Shown piece by piece: positions 1-5,810 of a stretch of 7,942 bases of DNA. The position numbers and the translations under genes were made by a program. The stretch spans positions 1 through 7,942 of the forward strand of contig CAMNJG010000057.1 of the NCBI GenBank assembly GCA_946541285.1, in the 5' to 3' direction. Position 1 is the first letter of the stretch, and the number at the start of each line of letters is the position of its first letter. The notes beneath the pieces were generated by a model, which was not told where the DNA came from, ran no database searches, and was given only the letters and a program-made list of their open reading frames with translations. The DNA comes from an uncultured Clostridia bacterium (GTDB lineage: Bacteria; Bacillota; Clostridia; Peptostreptococcales; Anaerovoracaceae).

Positions 1-14
1 TATACTTCGACAGC

Positions 15-50
15 CTGCATCATCAACTCCGACGGGGAGTTGATGAGCAG
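15..50. repeat. Strong hairpin near left edge, function unknown
   Basis: Positions 20-30 (TCATCAACTCC) are perfectly complementary to 36-46, with a five-base loop (31-35, GACGG). With A19 bulged out, CTGC at 15-18 also pairs with GCAG at 47-50, giving a 15-bp stem. It could be the hairpin of a terminator for a plus-strand gene left of the window, but no run of T follows it (the next bases are ACACTGTTTAC). It may instead belong with the dispersed repeat that starts eight bases later. Confidence 0.6.
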
Positions 51-57
51 ACACTGT

Positions 58-80
58 TTACAATTCAGTGATCGGCCAGA
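58..80 (+). repeat. Dispersed repeat, left copy
   Basis: The 23 bases here (TTACAATTCAGTG, then ATCGGCCAGA) match 7771-7793 with a single difference (A against G at position 71 versus 7784). A shorter inverted relative sits at 7920-7942, sharing CTGGCCGATC and then TGAA. The copy is flanked by CACTG on the left of TTTACAATT and CAGTG on the right, so it can form a small hairpin of its own. No gene is associated with it. Two near-identical copies almost 8 kb apart suggest a genome-wide repeat or the terminus of a small mobile element. Confidence 0.75.
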
Positions 81-130
81 GCGTGACAGCCTGATTTCGA
101 CCAGAAAAGTCATAAGCATCCGTTCTGCCG

Positions 131-139
131 TGGTATAAT
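131..139 (+). promoter_or_regulatory. Extended -10 promoter of the ABC-F gene
   Basis: TGG followed by the consensus hexamer TATAAT at 134-139 makes an extended -10 element (TGnTATAAT). No good -35 hexamer is found 16-18 bp upstream, which is common for extended -10 promoters. Transcription would start near 146, giving an untranslated leader of about 80 bases before the ATG at 226. An 8-bp inverted repeat (GCCTGATT at 89-96, AATCAGGC at 140-147) brackets the region and overlaps the edge of the -10, so a repressor site is conceivable but unproven. Confidence 0.6.
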
Positions 140-173
140 AATCAGGCACATCTCAGCATCCCGCTGAATTTTT

Positions 174-205
174 ATACCTGTCCCCGCATCCGGCAGGGAA
201 GGTAT
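174..205 (+). promoter_or_regulatory. Leader hairpin just upstream of the ABC-F ribosome binding site
   Basis: ATACCT (174-179) pairs with AGGTAT (200-205), and TCCC (181-184) pairs with GGGA (196-199). This gives a 10-bp stem with one bulged G at 180 and an 11-base loop. It ends a few bases before the purine-rich AGGA (207-210) and GGAG (215-218) that precede ATG 226. It has no T run, so it is not an intrinsic terminator. It may influence translation or mRNA stability. Several antibiotic-resistance ABC-F genes are controlled through their leaders, but I see no convincing leader peptide here. Confidence 0.4.
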
Positions 206-225
206 CAGGAAAACGGAGAAAACAC

Positions 226-2046
226 ATGGTACTTGTCAACGCGGAAAACATCAGCAAAAGCTACACAGAAAAGCCACTGCTGAAAAATATCAGCCTCAGC
301 ATCAGCGAACACGAAAAAACCGGCCTGATCGGTGTCAACGGCACCGGCAAATCCACCCTGCTGCGGATCCTGGCCGGAAAAGAAGAAGCAGACAGCGGGA
401 AAATCACCCGGACCAACGGCATCACCGTTGCCTGGCTGCCGCAGAATCCGGATTATGAAGAAAGTCTGAGCGTCAGTGAGCAGGCTGAGCAGTACCTGCG
501 CCGGATCAATGAAACCACACCACTGTACCAGTGCCGTTCCCTGATGACGAAACTCGGCATCACGGATTTCGACGCGCTTATGGGGACACTCTCCGGCGGA
601 CAGCGCAAACGCGTGGCCCTGGCGGCCGTCCTCTGCACCGACGCGGACCTGCTGATCCTGGACGAGCCGACCAACCACATGGACAACAGCGTCATCGACT
701 GGATGGAAAGCTACCTGAAGTCGTACAAAGGCGCGATTTTCATGATCACCCACGACCGGTATTTCCTGGACAACGTGACCGATCGTATCATTGAACTGGA
801 CAACGGTTCTGCTTACAGCTATGAAGGAAACTATGATTACTACCTGGAGGCCAGAGCCGCCCGGGAAGAATCCGCCCTGGCTTCCGAGCGCAAGCGGGCC
901 GCCATGTATAAAAAGGAACTGGCCTGGATCCGCCGCGGCGCCCGTGCCCGGACCACCAAGGCCAAATCCCACATCGAGCGTTTCGAGGAACTCCGGGACA
1001 GCAAACTGGTGATCGACGACGCAAAGCTGGAAATGAACGCCGCCAGCAGCCGTCTCGGGAAAAAGATCATCGAAATACAGAATCTGGAGAAATCCTATGG
1101 TGACCACGTACTGATCCGGGATTTCACCTATACGGTCCTCCGCAACGACCGCATCGGCATCATCGGCGACAACGGCAGCGGCAAATCGACTCTCCTGAAA
1201 ATGATCATGGGCGAGATAAAACCGGATGGTGGCATCATCAGCGTCGGGGAAACCGTGAAAATCGGCTATTTTTCACAGGAAACACAGGTGTTTGATCCGG
1301 AACAGCGGGTCATCAAATACGCAGCCGGGATTTCGGACAGTGTACGGACCACGGATGGTACCGTCTCCGCGACCCAGATGCTGGAGCGTTTCCTTTTTAA
1401 AGGAGAAAAACAGTCGGTAAAAATCGGGCGTCTGTCCGGCGGAGAGAAACGCCGCCTGTACCTGCTGGGGATCCTGATGCAGGCTCCCAATGTCCTGATC
1501 TTTGACGAGCCGACCAACGACCTGGATATTACCACCCTGACGGTGCTGGAGGATTATCTGGACAGCTTCCCGGGCGCGCTGATCATCGTCTCCCACGACC
1601 GCTATTTCCTGGACCGCCTGTGTACCCGGACTTTCTCATTTGAAGGAAACGGTATCGTGCGCCAGTATCCGGGCGGTTATACCGACACGATGAAAGCGAA
1701 GGAATTCGAAGCGCTCCGGAAGGAGCTGGAAGGAAAGCCGCGCGACAATACGGAAAAGAAAAAAGACAGCGAGAACGCGAAAAAAAGGGAGCGGCGGCCG
1801 GAACGCAGCCAGAAGCTGCGCTTCAGTTTTAAAGAACAGAAAGAATTTGAAACGATTGACGATGATATTGAAGCGCTGGAAACGCGCCTGGAGGAGATCG
1901 ATCAGGAAATCAGCGCCTCGCCGGACGATTACAAACGGCTGCAGGAACTGACAGAAGATCGCTCCGCGGTCGAAGCGGAGCTGGAGGAAAAGACGGAACG
2001 CTGGGTCTATCTCAATGAGCTGGCGGAAAAAATCGCCCACCAGTAA
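226..2046 (+). CDS. uup: ABC-F family ATPase, Uup/YfmR-like translation factor
   Basis: This is a 606-residue soluble protein with two ABC ATPase domains and no membrane segments. ABC-F proteins bind the ribosomal E site and relieve stalled or misplaced tRNA states. Domain 1 has Walker A GVNGTGKST (36-44), signature LSGGQ (122-126), Walker B ILDEPTNH (144-151) and H-loop THDR (175-178). A charged linker with KKELAWIRRGARARTTKAK (229-247) is the ABC-F interdomain arm. Domain 2 has GDNGSGKST (314-322), LSGGE (403-407), FDEPTND (426-432) and SHDR (456-459). A highly charged segment (about 495-535) leads to a C-terminal coiled coil (about 540-605) ending ERWVYLNELAEKI, which resembles the Uup C-terminal domain. 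This domain and the length favour Uup/YfmR over EttA or short resistance types. GGAG at 215-218 lies seven to eight bases before the ATG. A resistance role cannot be excluded from sequence alone. The gene converges on the toxin gene. Confidence 0.93.
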   Translation: MVLVNAENISKSYTEKPLLKNISLSISEHEKTGLIGVNGTGKSTLLRILAGKEEADSGKITRTNGITVAWLPQNPDYEESLSVSEQAEQYLRRINETTPLYQCRSLMTKLGITDFDALMGTLSGGQRKRVALAAVLCTDADLLILDEPTNHMDNSVIDWMESYLKSYKGAIFMITHDRYFLDNVTDRIIELDNGSAYSYEGNYDYYLEARAAREESALASERKRAAMYKKELAWIRRGARARTTKAKSHIERFEELRDSKLVIDDAKLEMNAASSRLGKKIIEIQNLEKSYGDHVLIRDFTYTVLRNDRIGIIGDNGSGKSTLLKMIMGEIKPDGGIISVGETVKIGYFSQETQVFDPEQRVIKYAAGISDSVRTTDGTVSATQMLERFLFKGEKQSVKIGRLSGGEKRRLYLLGILMQAPNVLIFDEPTNDLDITTLTVLEDYLDSFPGALIIVSHDRYFLDRLCTRTFSFEGNGIVRQYPGGYTDTMKAKEFEALRKELEGKPRDNTEKKKDSENAKKRERRPERSQKLRFSFKEQKEFETIDDDIEALETRLEEIDQEISASPDDYKRLQELTEDRSAVEAELEEKTERWVYLNELAEKIAHQ

Positions 2047-2060
2047 GTGGGCGATTTTAT
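2027..2060. terminator. Bidirectional intrinsic terminator between uup and the toxin gene
   Basis: AAAATCGCCCAC (2029-2040) is perfectly complementary to GTGGGCGATTTT (2047-2058), with loop CAGTAA (2041-2046). The stop codon TAA of the ABC-F gene is the last three bases of that loop, so the left arm codes for the last residues of the protein (K-I-A-H). Read on the plus strand the stem is followed by TTTTAT. Read on the minus strand the run is six T, so it should be the better terminator for the toxin-antitoxin transcript, whose stop codon is only four bases away at 2064. Confidence 0.88.
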
Positions 2061-2063
2061 GCT

Positions 2064-2369
2064 CTATAACAAATCCAGGTAATTTCTGCGCTTATACAAA
2101 ATACGCCGTATTTGTACGACATCTTCCACAACAACAAAAAATACAAGATAGTTTTTAACAATCAGATAACGATATCCTTTTGCTTTCAGAAAAGCATTCC
2201 GCGGAACAGGACAACGTTCCGGCATTCTCTCCAGGCTTTGTATCTGTTCTGTCAGCAAATCATAGTATCTTAATGCTGTATCTGCTGACAGGGTATTCAG
2301 ATAATCAATAATTTCCAGTAAATCCTGCTTTGCTGACGGATAAATTCGGACTTCATACAGTTTTTCCAT
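2064..2369 (-). CDS. RelE/ParE superfamily toxin
   Basis: This 101-residue protein begins MEKLYEVRIYPSAKQDLLEI. The pattern of a first beta strand, a helix with PSAKQDL (11-17), a long helical hairpin (about 28-55), then GYRYLIVKNYLVFFVV (65-80) and VQIRRILYKRRNY (85-97) is the RelE/ParE toxin fold. These toxins either cleave mRNA on the ribosome (RelE, YoeB) or inhibit gyrase (ParE); the sequence does not let me choose. The start at 2369 is preferred because GGGAG lies just upstream and the family begins at this point. A longer in-frame reading from 2447 would lie inside the antitoxin gene. It overlaps the antitoxin stop by 17 bases, indicating translational coupling. The TA region looks more AT-rich than the neighbouring genes, which suggests acquisition by transfer. 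Confidence 0.88.
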   Translation of the reverse strand: MEKLYEVRIYPSAKQDLLEIIDYLNTLSADTALRYYDLLTEQIQSLERMPERCPVPRNAFLKAKGYRYLIVKNYLVFFVVVEDVVQIRRILYKRRNYLDLL

Positions 2370-2628
2370 GAACAAGCTCCCTGAGCGCACCGGCAACCTC
2401 GGTGAAATTTTCACCCTGCGCCCCTGCAGCAATCTCCTGTTCCGCAATATGCAGTTTTCTGTACACTTCCATCATCCCAGACCGCCGCTCGTATTCATCA
2501 ATATTCATGACAACCATATCTCCCGTTCCATTGCGGGTAATAAAGACCGGTTCTCTGGTTTCACGGCAGTAGTCAGATATTTCACTGGCCCTGTTGCGCA
2601 GATCTGAAATAGGACGTATTTCAGGCAT
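2353..2628 (-). CDS. Phd/YefM family antitoxin
   Basis: This 91-residue protein begins MPEIRPISDLRNRASEI. The N-terminal Phd/YefM fold is clear: PISDLRNRASEI (6-17), then REPVFITRNGTGDMVVMNIDEYE (25-47), in which PVFITRNG and the MNIDEYE stretch are typical. Such antitoxins bind DNA with the N-terminal domain and neutralise the partner toxin with the C-terminal tail (about 55-91). The ATG at 2628 is preferred over the GTG at 2637, because the GTG lies within the ribosome binding site AAAGGGGTGAG. The gene is first in a two-gene operon and starts 64 bases after the nnrD stop codon. By family precedent the antitoxin, with toxin as corepressor, would repress its own promoter. Confidence 0.88.
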   Translation of the reverse strand: MPEIRPISDLRNRASEISDYCRETREPVFITRNGTGDMVVMNIDEYERRSGMMEVYRKLHIAEQEIAAGAQGENFTEVAGALRELVHGKTV

Positions 2629-2651
2629 GTCTCTCACCCCTTTCTTTTTAT

Positions 2652-2657
2652 ATTATA
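2652..2657 (-). promoter_or_regulatory. -10 element of the toxin-antitoxin promoter
   Basis: Read on the minus strand this is TATAAT in the context TTTTGATATAATATAAA, an AT-rich stretch between nnrD and the antitoxin. There is no good -35 hexamer; at 17 bp spacing the sequence is TCGAAA. Transcription would begin near 2645, leaving a short leader with the ribosome binding site about 10 bases in. The TA pair should therefore be transcribed independently of nnrD. Confidence 0.6.
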
Positions 2658-2671
2658 TCAAAATTTGGAGT

Positions 2672-2689
2672 GAATTTCGACACAAATTC
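2672..2689. promoter_or_regulatory. Candidate operator for toxin-antitoxin autorepression
   Basis: GAATTT (2672-2677) and AAATTC (2684-2689) form a perfect inverted repeat separated by six bases. It lies between the nnrD stop codon (2693-2695) and the TA -10 element, across the position where a -35 contact would fall. Placement and symmetry suit a dimeric Phd/YefM repressor. The repeat is short and AT-rich, so chance cannot be excluded. Confidence 0.35.
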
Positions 2690-2692
2690 TGC

Positions 2693-3574
2693 TCAGCGCC
2701 GCTCCCCCTGCTCCAGGAACATCTCGCCCAGCGCCTGGAAGATGTCGTGCGGGAGCATGACGGTTTCGCTCCTCTGCCGCGAGCAGCGCTCCGCCGCCCG
2801 GCCATGGAGCCATACGGAGCAGATCGCCGCGTCCACCGGTGCCATGCCCTGTGCCACCATCGATGCCATCATCCCCGCCAGGATGTCGCCGCTGCCACCC
2901 CGCGCCAGTCCGGAATTGCCGCTGGTATTGATCCAGGTCTGTCCGTCCGGCCCGGCCACGATCGTCCGGTGCTGCTTCAGAACCACCACACAGCGGTTGG
3001 CGGCCGCGAAGCGGACGGCTGTTGTTTCCGGATCCTTTTTAATATCCGCGATGCTCTGGCCGGTCAGGCGGGACATTTCACCCGGATGCGGCGTGATGAT
3101 CAGCTGACGGCCGGCGGAAGGGGACGGCAGTCCGGCCTGGGCGCAGACATTCAGGGCGTCCGCGTCCAGCACCACGTTGCAGCCGGCGGCCGGTACCAGG
3201 GAACGTACCAGTTCCCGGGTATCCGGGCAGTTGACCATCCCCGGCCCCACCAGCAGCGCGGTATAGTCCTGGGACAGCTCATTGATCAGCATCGAAGAAT
3301 TGGCGGAGGAAATACTGCCCGAAGCGTTCGGCGCGCACGGCAGGCAGATGGCCTCCGGCATGCGTCCCTGGATACCCATATAGATTTCCTCCACGGATGC
3401 CAGTACGGTGATCCCCACACCGCTCCGCAGGGCGCCTTCCGTCGCCAGGGATGCCGCACCCCTGTATTTTCTGCTGCCGGCGACGATCAGCAATTTTCCG
3501 AAAACGCCTTTGTGGCTGTCCTCTTCCCTGAGTGGGATCCGGCTCCAGACCTCTTTTTCTGTAATTTCCCGCAT
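2693..3574 (-). CDS. nnrD: ADP/ATP-dependent NAD(P)H-hydrate dehydratase (NnrD)
   Basis: NnrD repairs damaged cofactors: it dehydrates the S form of NADHX and NADPHX back to NADH and NADPH at the expense of ADP or ATP, in the cytoplasm. The 293-residue protein shows the carbohydrate-kinase-like (ribokinase-type) fold of the family: KGVFGKLLIVAGSRKYRGAA (22-41), VGPGM (109-113), VVLDADALN (134-142), ITPHPGEMSRLTG (160-172) and GNSGLARGGSGDILAG (219-234), with D230 at the family's catalytic aspartate. The usual epimerase domain (YjeF_N/NnrE) is absent, so this is the stand-alone dehydratase. The start at 3574 follows AGGAGG by about 10 bases. An in-frame ATG at 3652 adds 26 residues but has no ribosome binding site and no family similarity. 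The gene lies 414 bases after leuD. Confidence 0.93.
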   Translation of the reverse strand: MREITEKEVWSRIPLREEDSHKGVFGKLLIVAGSRKYRGAASLATEGALRSGVGITVLASVEEIYMGIQGRMPEAICLPCAPNASGSISSANSSMLINELSQDYTALLVGPGMVNCPDTRELVRSLVPAAGCNVVLDADALNVCAQAGLPSPSAGRQLIITPHPGEMSRLTGQSIADIKKDPETTAVRFAAANRCVVVLKQHRTIVAGPDGQTWINTSGNSGLARGGSGDILAGMMASMVAQGMAPVDAAICSVWLHGRAAERCSRQRSETVMLPHDIFQALGEMFLEQGERR

Positions 3575-3988
3575 GGTTTTCCTGCCTCCTTCTATTTCCG
3601 GCCGCGGACCGGATTCCGGTTTCCGTTCCATGGCCCTTTTTGCTGTTGTCATACGATTCCGGCCAGCGCCCCTGCCCTGTTTCGCGCACAGTCCACGTCC
3701 GGCACAGGGTTTCCTTTTTCATCAGAAAAGCCCCGGACCGGCCTTTCCTCCTGACGAAGACGAAGACACGGCCGGAGCCTTTTTTCTCTGTATTTTTATA
3801 GTAAACAATATATCGTTTTGTCCCTGGACTTCTCTTCAAACCAGTGGTCATGTACTTGAAGCCTGGCAGGACGCACAGAATTCAATATCATTTACCCTAT
3901 ACTGTATGTGGGTCAGTCGTCCCCTTCCGGCGCAGATACGTCAGCCGAACCAGGAAATACATACCTGACACTCTTTCACGCTTTCGTT
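3575..3988. other. 414-bp gap between leuD and nnrD with no convincing gene
   Basis: No open frame here has a ribosome binding site together with recognisable protein features. The longest minus-strand reading (from 3851) runs on into nnrD in a different frame and has a skewed, arginine-rich composition. An AT-rich patch at about 3780-3830 could hold a minus-strand promoter for nnrD: TATAAA at 3800-3795 with GGGACA 18 bp upstream, a poor match. That would leave an nnrD leader of more than 200 bases. No hairpin with a T run follows leuD on the minus strand, so read-through from the leu operon into nnrD is possible. On the plus strand, CCGGCC and GGCCGG flank a 26-base spacer before a TTTTTT run at about 3779-3785, a weak terminator-like arrangement with no gene to serve. 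Confidence 0.5.
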
Positions 3989-4480
3989 TTACGCGTTTTC
4001 TCCCAGCTTGCTCTTTGTGTAGTTAACCAGTCCGTCCTGGGCGATGAGGTTCTGCAGGAACGGTGGTAACGGCTGTGACTGGTAGGTTTCGTTTTTTGTC
4101 TGGTTGGTGATCACGCCGGTATCGAAGTTGACCTCGATCTCGTCACCAGCCTCGATCTTTTCCGCGGCTTCCGGACATTCCATGATCGGCAGTCCGATAT
4201 TGATGCAGTTGCGGAAGAAAATCCGGGCGAAAGACGCTGCGATCACGCACCTGACTCCTGAAGCCTTGATCGCGATCGGCGCGTGCTCCCGGGAGGAACC
4301 GCAGCCAAAGTTCTTGTCCGCGACAATGAAATCCCCATTATTCACCGAACCCGCGAATTTCGCGTCGATGTCCTCCATGCAGTGCTTCGCCAGTTCCTCC
4401 GGATCCGAAGTATTCAGATATCTGGCAGGGATGATGACATCCGTATCGACATTATCTCCATATTTATAAACAAGTCCCAT
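3989..4480 (-). CDS. leuD: 3-isopropylmalate dehydratase small subunit (LeuD)
   Basis: LeuD is the swivelling small subunit of isopropylmalate isomerase. With LeuC it converts 2-isopropylmalate to 3-isopropylmalate, the second step of leucine synthesis. The 163-residue protein carries the family motifs DNVDTDVIIPARYL (9-22) and FGCGSSREHAP (58-68), followed by AASFARIFFRNCINIGLP (81-98). The length is that of the short LeuD form found in archaea and Clostridia, shorter than the roughly 200-residue proteobacterial form. AGGAGG lies seven bases before the ATG, inside the 15-base gap after leuC, so the two subunits should be made in balance. It is the last leu gene in the window; no leuB follows. 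Confidence 0.96.
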   Translation of the reverse strand: MGLVYKYGDNVDTDVIIPARYLNTSDPEELAKHCMEDIDAKFAGSVNNGDFIVADKNFGCGSSREHAPIAIKASGVRCVIAASFARIFFRNCINIGLPIMECPEAAEKIEAGDEIEVNFDTGVITNQTKNETYQSQPLPPFLQNLIAQDGLVNYTKSKLGENA

Positions 4481-4495
4481 GTGGCACCTCCTGAT

Positions 4496-5755
4496 TTACA
4501 GTTCTTCCGGGCCGGCGATCCTGCCTGCCACCGCTGACGCCGCGGCGACTGCCGGGCTGGCGAGATAGACTTCCGACTCCACGTGTCCCATACGGCCGAC
4601 AAAGTTCCGGTTTGTGGTGGACACCGCGCGTTCTCCGGCCGCGAGGATCCCCATGTGGCCGCCGAGGCACGGGCCGCAGGTCGGTGTCGAGAAGACCGCG
4701 CCTGCTTTGATGAAGATTTCCGCCCAGCCACGATGGATGCACTCCAGGTAAATGTGCTGTGTCGCCGGGATGATGATGCATCTGACATTGTCGTCAATCT
4801 TCCGGTCTTTCAGTACTTCTGCCGCCATCCCCATGTCGTCCAGGTTACCGTTGGTGCAGGAACCGATCACGACCTGATCGATCCGGATGTCGCCGACTTC
4901 ATCAATCGTTCTGGTATTTTCCGGAAGATGCGGGAACGCGACCGTCGGACGGATCTCGCTGAGGTCGATGACGATGGTTTCATCGTATTCCGCGTCTTCG
5001 TCCGCTTTGAAGACCACTGGTGGTCTTTTTTCTCTTTCCTTCAGGAAAGCCAGGGTGATGTCGTCCACTTCAAAGATGCCGTTTTTGGCACCAGCTTCGA
5101 TGGCCATGTTCGCCATGGACAGACGGGACGCCATACTGAGGTACTGCAGGCCGTCTCCGGTAAATTCCATGGATTTATAACGGGCACCTTCCACACCGAT
5201 CATGCCGATGATGTGAAGGATCACGTCCTTGCCGCTGACCCAGCGGGACGGCTTCCCGGTCAGGACAAATTTCATGGCCGACGGTACTTTGAACCAGGAA
5301 ATACCGCGGGCCATGCCTGCCGCGATATCGGTCGAGCCCATACCGGTTGAAAACGCGCCCAGCGCTCCGTAAGTGCAGGTATGGGAGTCCGCGCCGATCA
5401 CTACGTCGCCGGCGGTGACCAGTCCCTGCTCCGGCAGCAGCGCGTGCTCGATGCCGACCCTGCCGACTTCAAAGTAATTGGTCAGCTCCTGGGCATGCGC
5501 GAAATCACGGACGATTTTGCACTGTTCCGCTGCCTTGATATCTTTATTTGGTGTGAAATGGTCCGGTACGAGATAGACTCTGTCCGGATCAAAGACTTTT
5601 TCCGCTCCCATCCCCGGCAGGTTTTTGATTGCTACCGGTCCGGTGATGTCGTTGGCCAGAACCGCGTCCAGCTTTGCTTCGATGAACTGGCCGGCCTCCA
5701 CATGATCCAGGCCCGCGTGCGCTGCCAGGATCTTCTGTGTCATGGTCATTCCCAT
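4496..5755 (-). CDS. leuC: 3-isopropylmalate dehydratase large subunit (LeuC)
   Basis: LeuC is the aconitase-family catalytic subunit, which binds a [4Fe-4S] cluster. In 419 residues it shows GADSHTCTYGALGAFSTGMG (121-140), VIGSCTNGNLDD (296-307) with cluster cysteine C300, and TPTCGPCLGGHMG (357-369) with cysteines C360 and C363. The triad of cysteines is therefore complete and the enzyme should be active. The length fits the shorter LeuC type, which pairs with the short LeuD found next door. This subtype overlaps with homoaconitase-like enzymes, but the leuA and leuD neighbours and the Leu T-box make leucine synthesis the best call. The start is supported by AAAGGAGG ten bases upstream; the internal M3 and M5 are less well placed. 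It lies 55 bases after leuA. Confidence 0.96.
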   Translation of the reverse strand: MGMTMTQKILAAHAGLDHVEAGQFIEAKLDAVLANDITGPVAIKNLPGMGAEKVFDPDRVYLVPDHFTPNKDIKAAEQCKIVRDFAHAQELTNYFEVGRVGIEHALLPEQGLVTAGDVVIGADSHTCTYGALGAFSTGMGSTDIAAGMARGISWFKVPSAMKFVLTGKPSRWVSGKDVILHIIGMIGVEGARYKSMEFTGDGLQYLSMASRLSMANMAIEAGAKNGIFEVDDITLAFLKEREKRPPVVFKADEDAEYDETIVIDLSEIRPTVAFPHLPENTRTIDEVGDIRIDQVVIGSCTNGNLDDMGMAAEVLKDRKIDDNVRCIIIPATQHIYLECIHRGWAEIFIKAGAVFSTPTCGPCLGGHMGILAAGERAVSTTNRNFVGRMGHVESEVYLASPAVAAASAVAGRIAGPEEL

Positions 5756-5776
5756 AACTCTGCTTCCTCCTTTTAT

Positions 5777-5792
5777 GCTCCTGTGCAGGAGC
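5777..5792 (-). promoter_or_regulatory. Small intercistronic hairpin between leuA and leuC
   Basis: GCTCCT pairs with AGGAGC around a four-base loop in the 55-base gap. The stem sits six or so bases before the leuC ribosome binding site AAAGGAGG. There is no T run, so it is not a terminator. It may stabilise the leuCD part of the mRNA or tune leuC translation; this role is inferred. Confidence 0.35.
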
Positions 5793-5810
5793 CGGGTTTC
5801 TCTGTTCTGA

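Noticed and set aside
205..1107. 300-residue open frame antisense to uup
   Set aside because: It is opposite an obviously real ABC-F gene, reads as an off-frame shadow with runs of hydrophobic and glycine residues, and has no start signal.
2370..2447. 26-residue extension of the toxin from a start at 2447
   Set aside because: It lies inside the antitoxin gene in another frame and lacks family similarity; the start at 2369 has a ribosome binding site and the usual short overlap.
3575..3652. 26-residue N-terminal extension of nnrD
   Set aside because: No ribosome binding site precedes the ATG at 3652, while AGGAGG precedes 3574, and the family begins near the latter.
2594..3754. 386-residue plus-strand open frame opposite nnrD
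   Set aside because: It is antisense to a gene with clear catalytic motifs, and the translated sequence is rich in H, R, P and Q without recognisable motifs.
3279..3851. 190-residue minus-strand open frame covering the gap and part of nnrD
   Set aside because: It overlaps nnrD out of frame, is arginine-rich like an antisense or off-frame reading, has no ribosome binding site and no recognisable domain, and does not resemble the missing YjeF_N epimerase domain.
3835..3862. CTTCAA/TTGAAG inverted repeat with a 16-base loop in the leuD-nnrD gap
   Set aside because: Six pairs with a long loop and no T run or nearby promoter are expected by chance.
4583..5350. 255-residue plus-strand open frame opposite leuC
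   Set aside because: It lies fully antisense to conserved LeuC coding sequence and has no family features; GC-rich codon structure explains the absence of stops.
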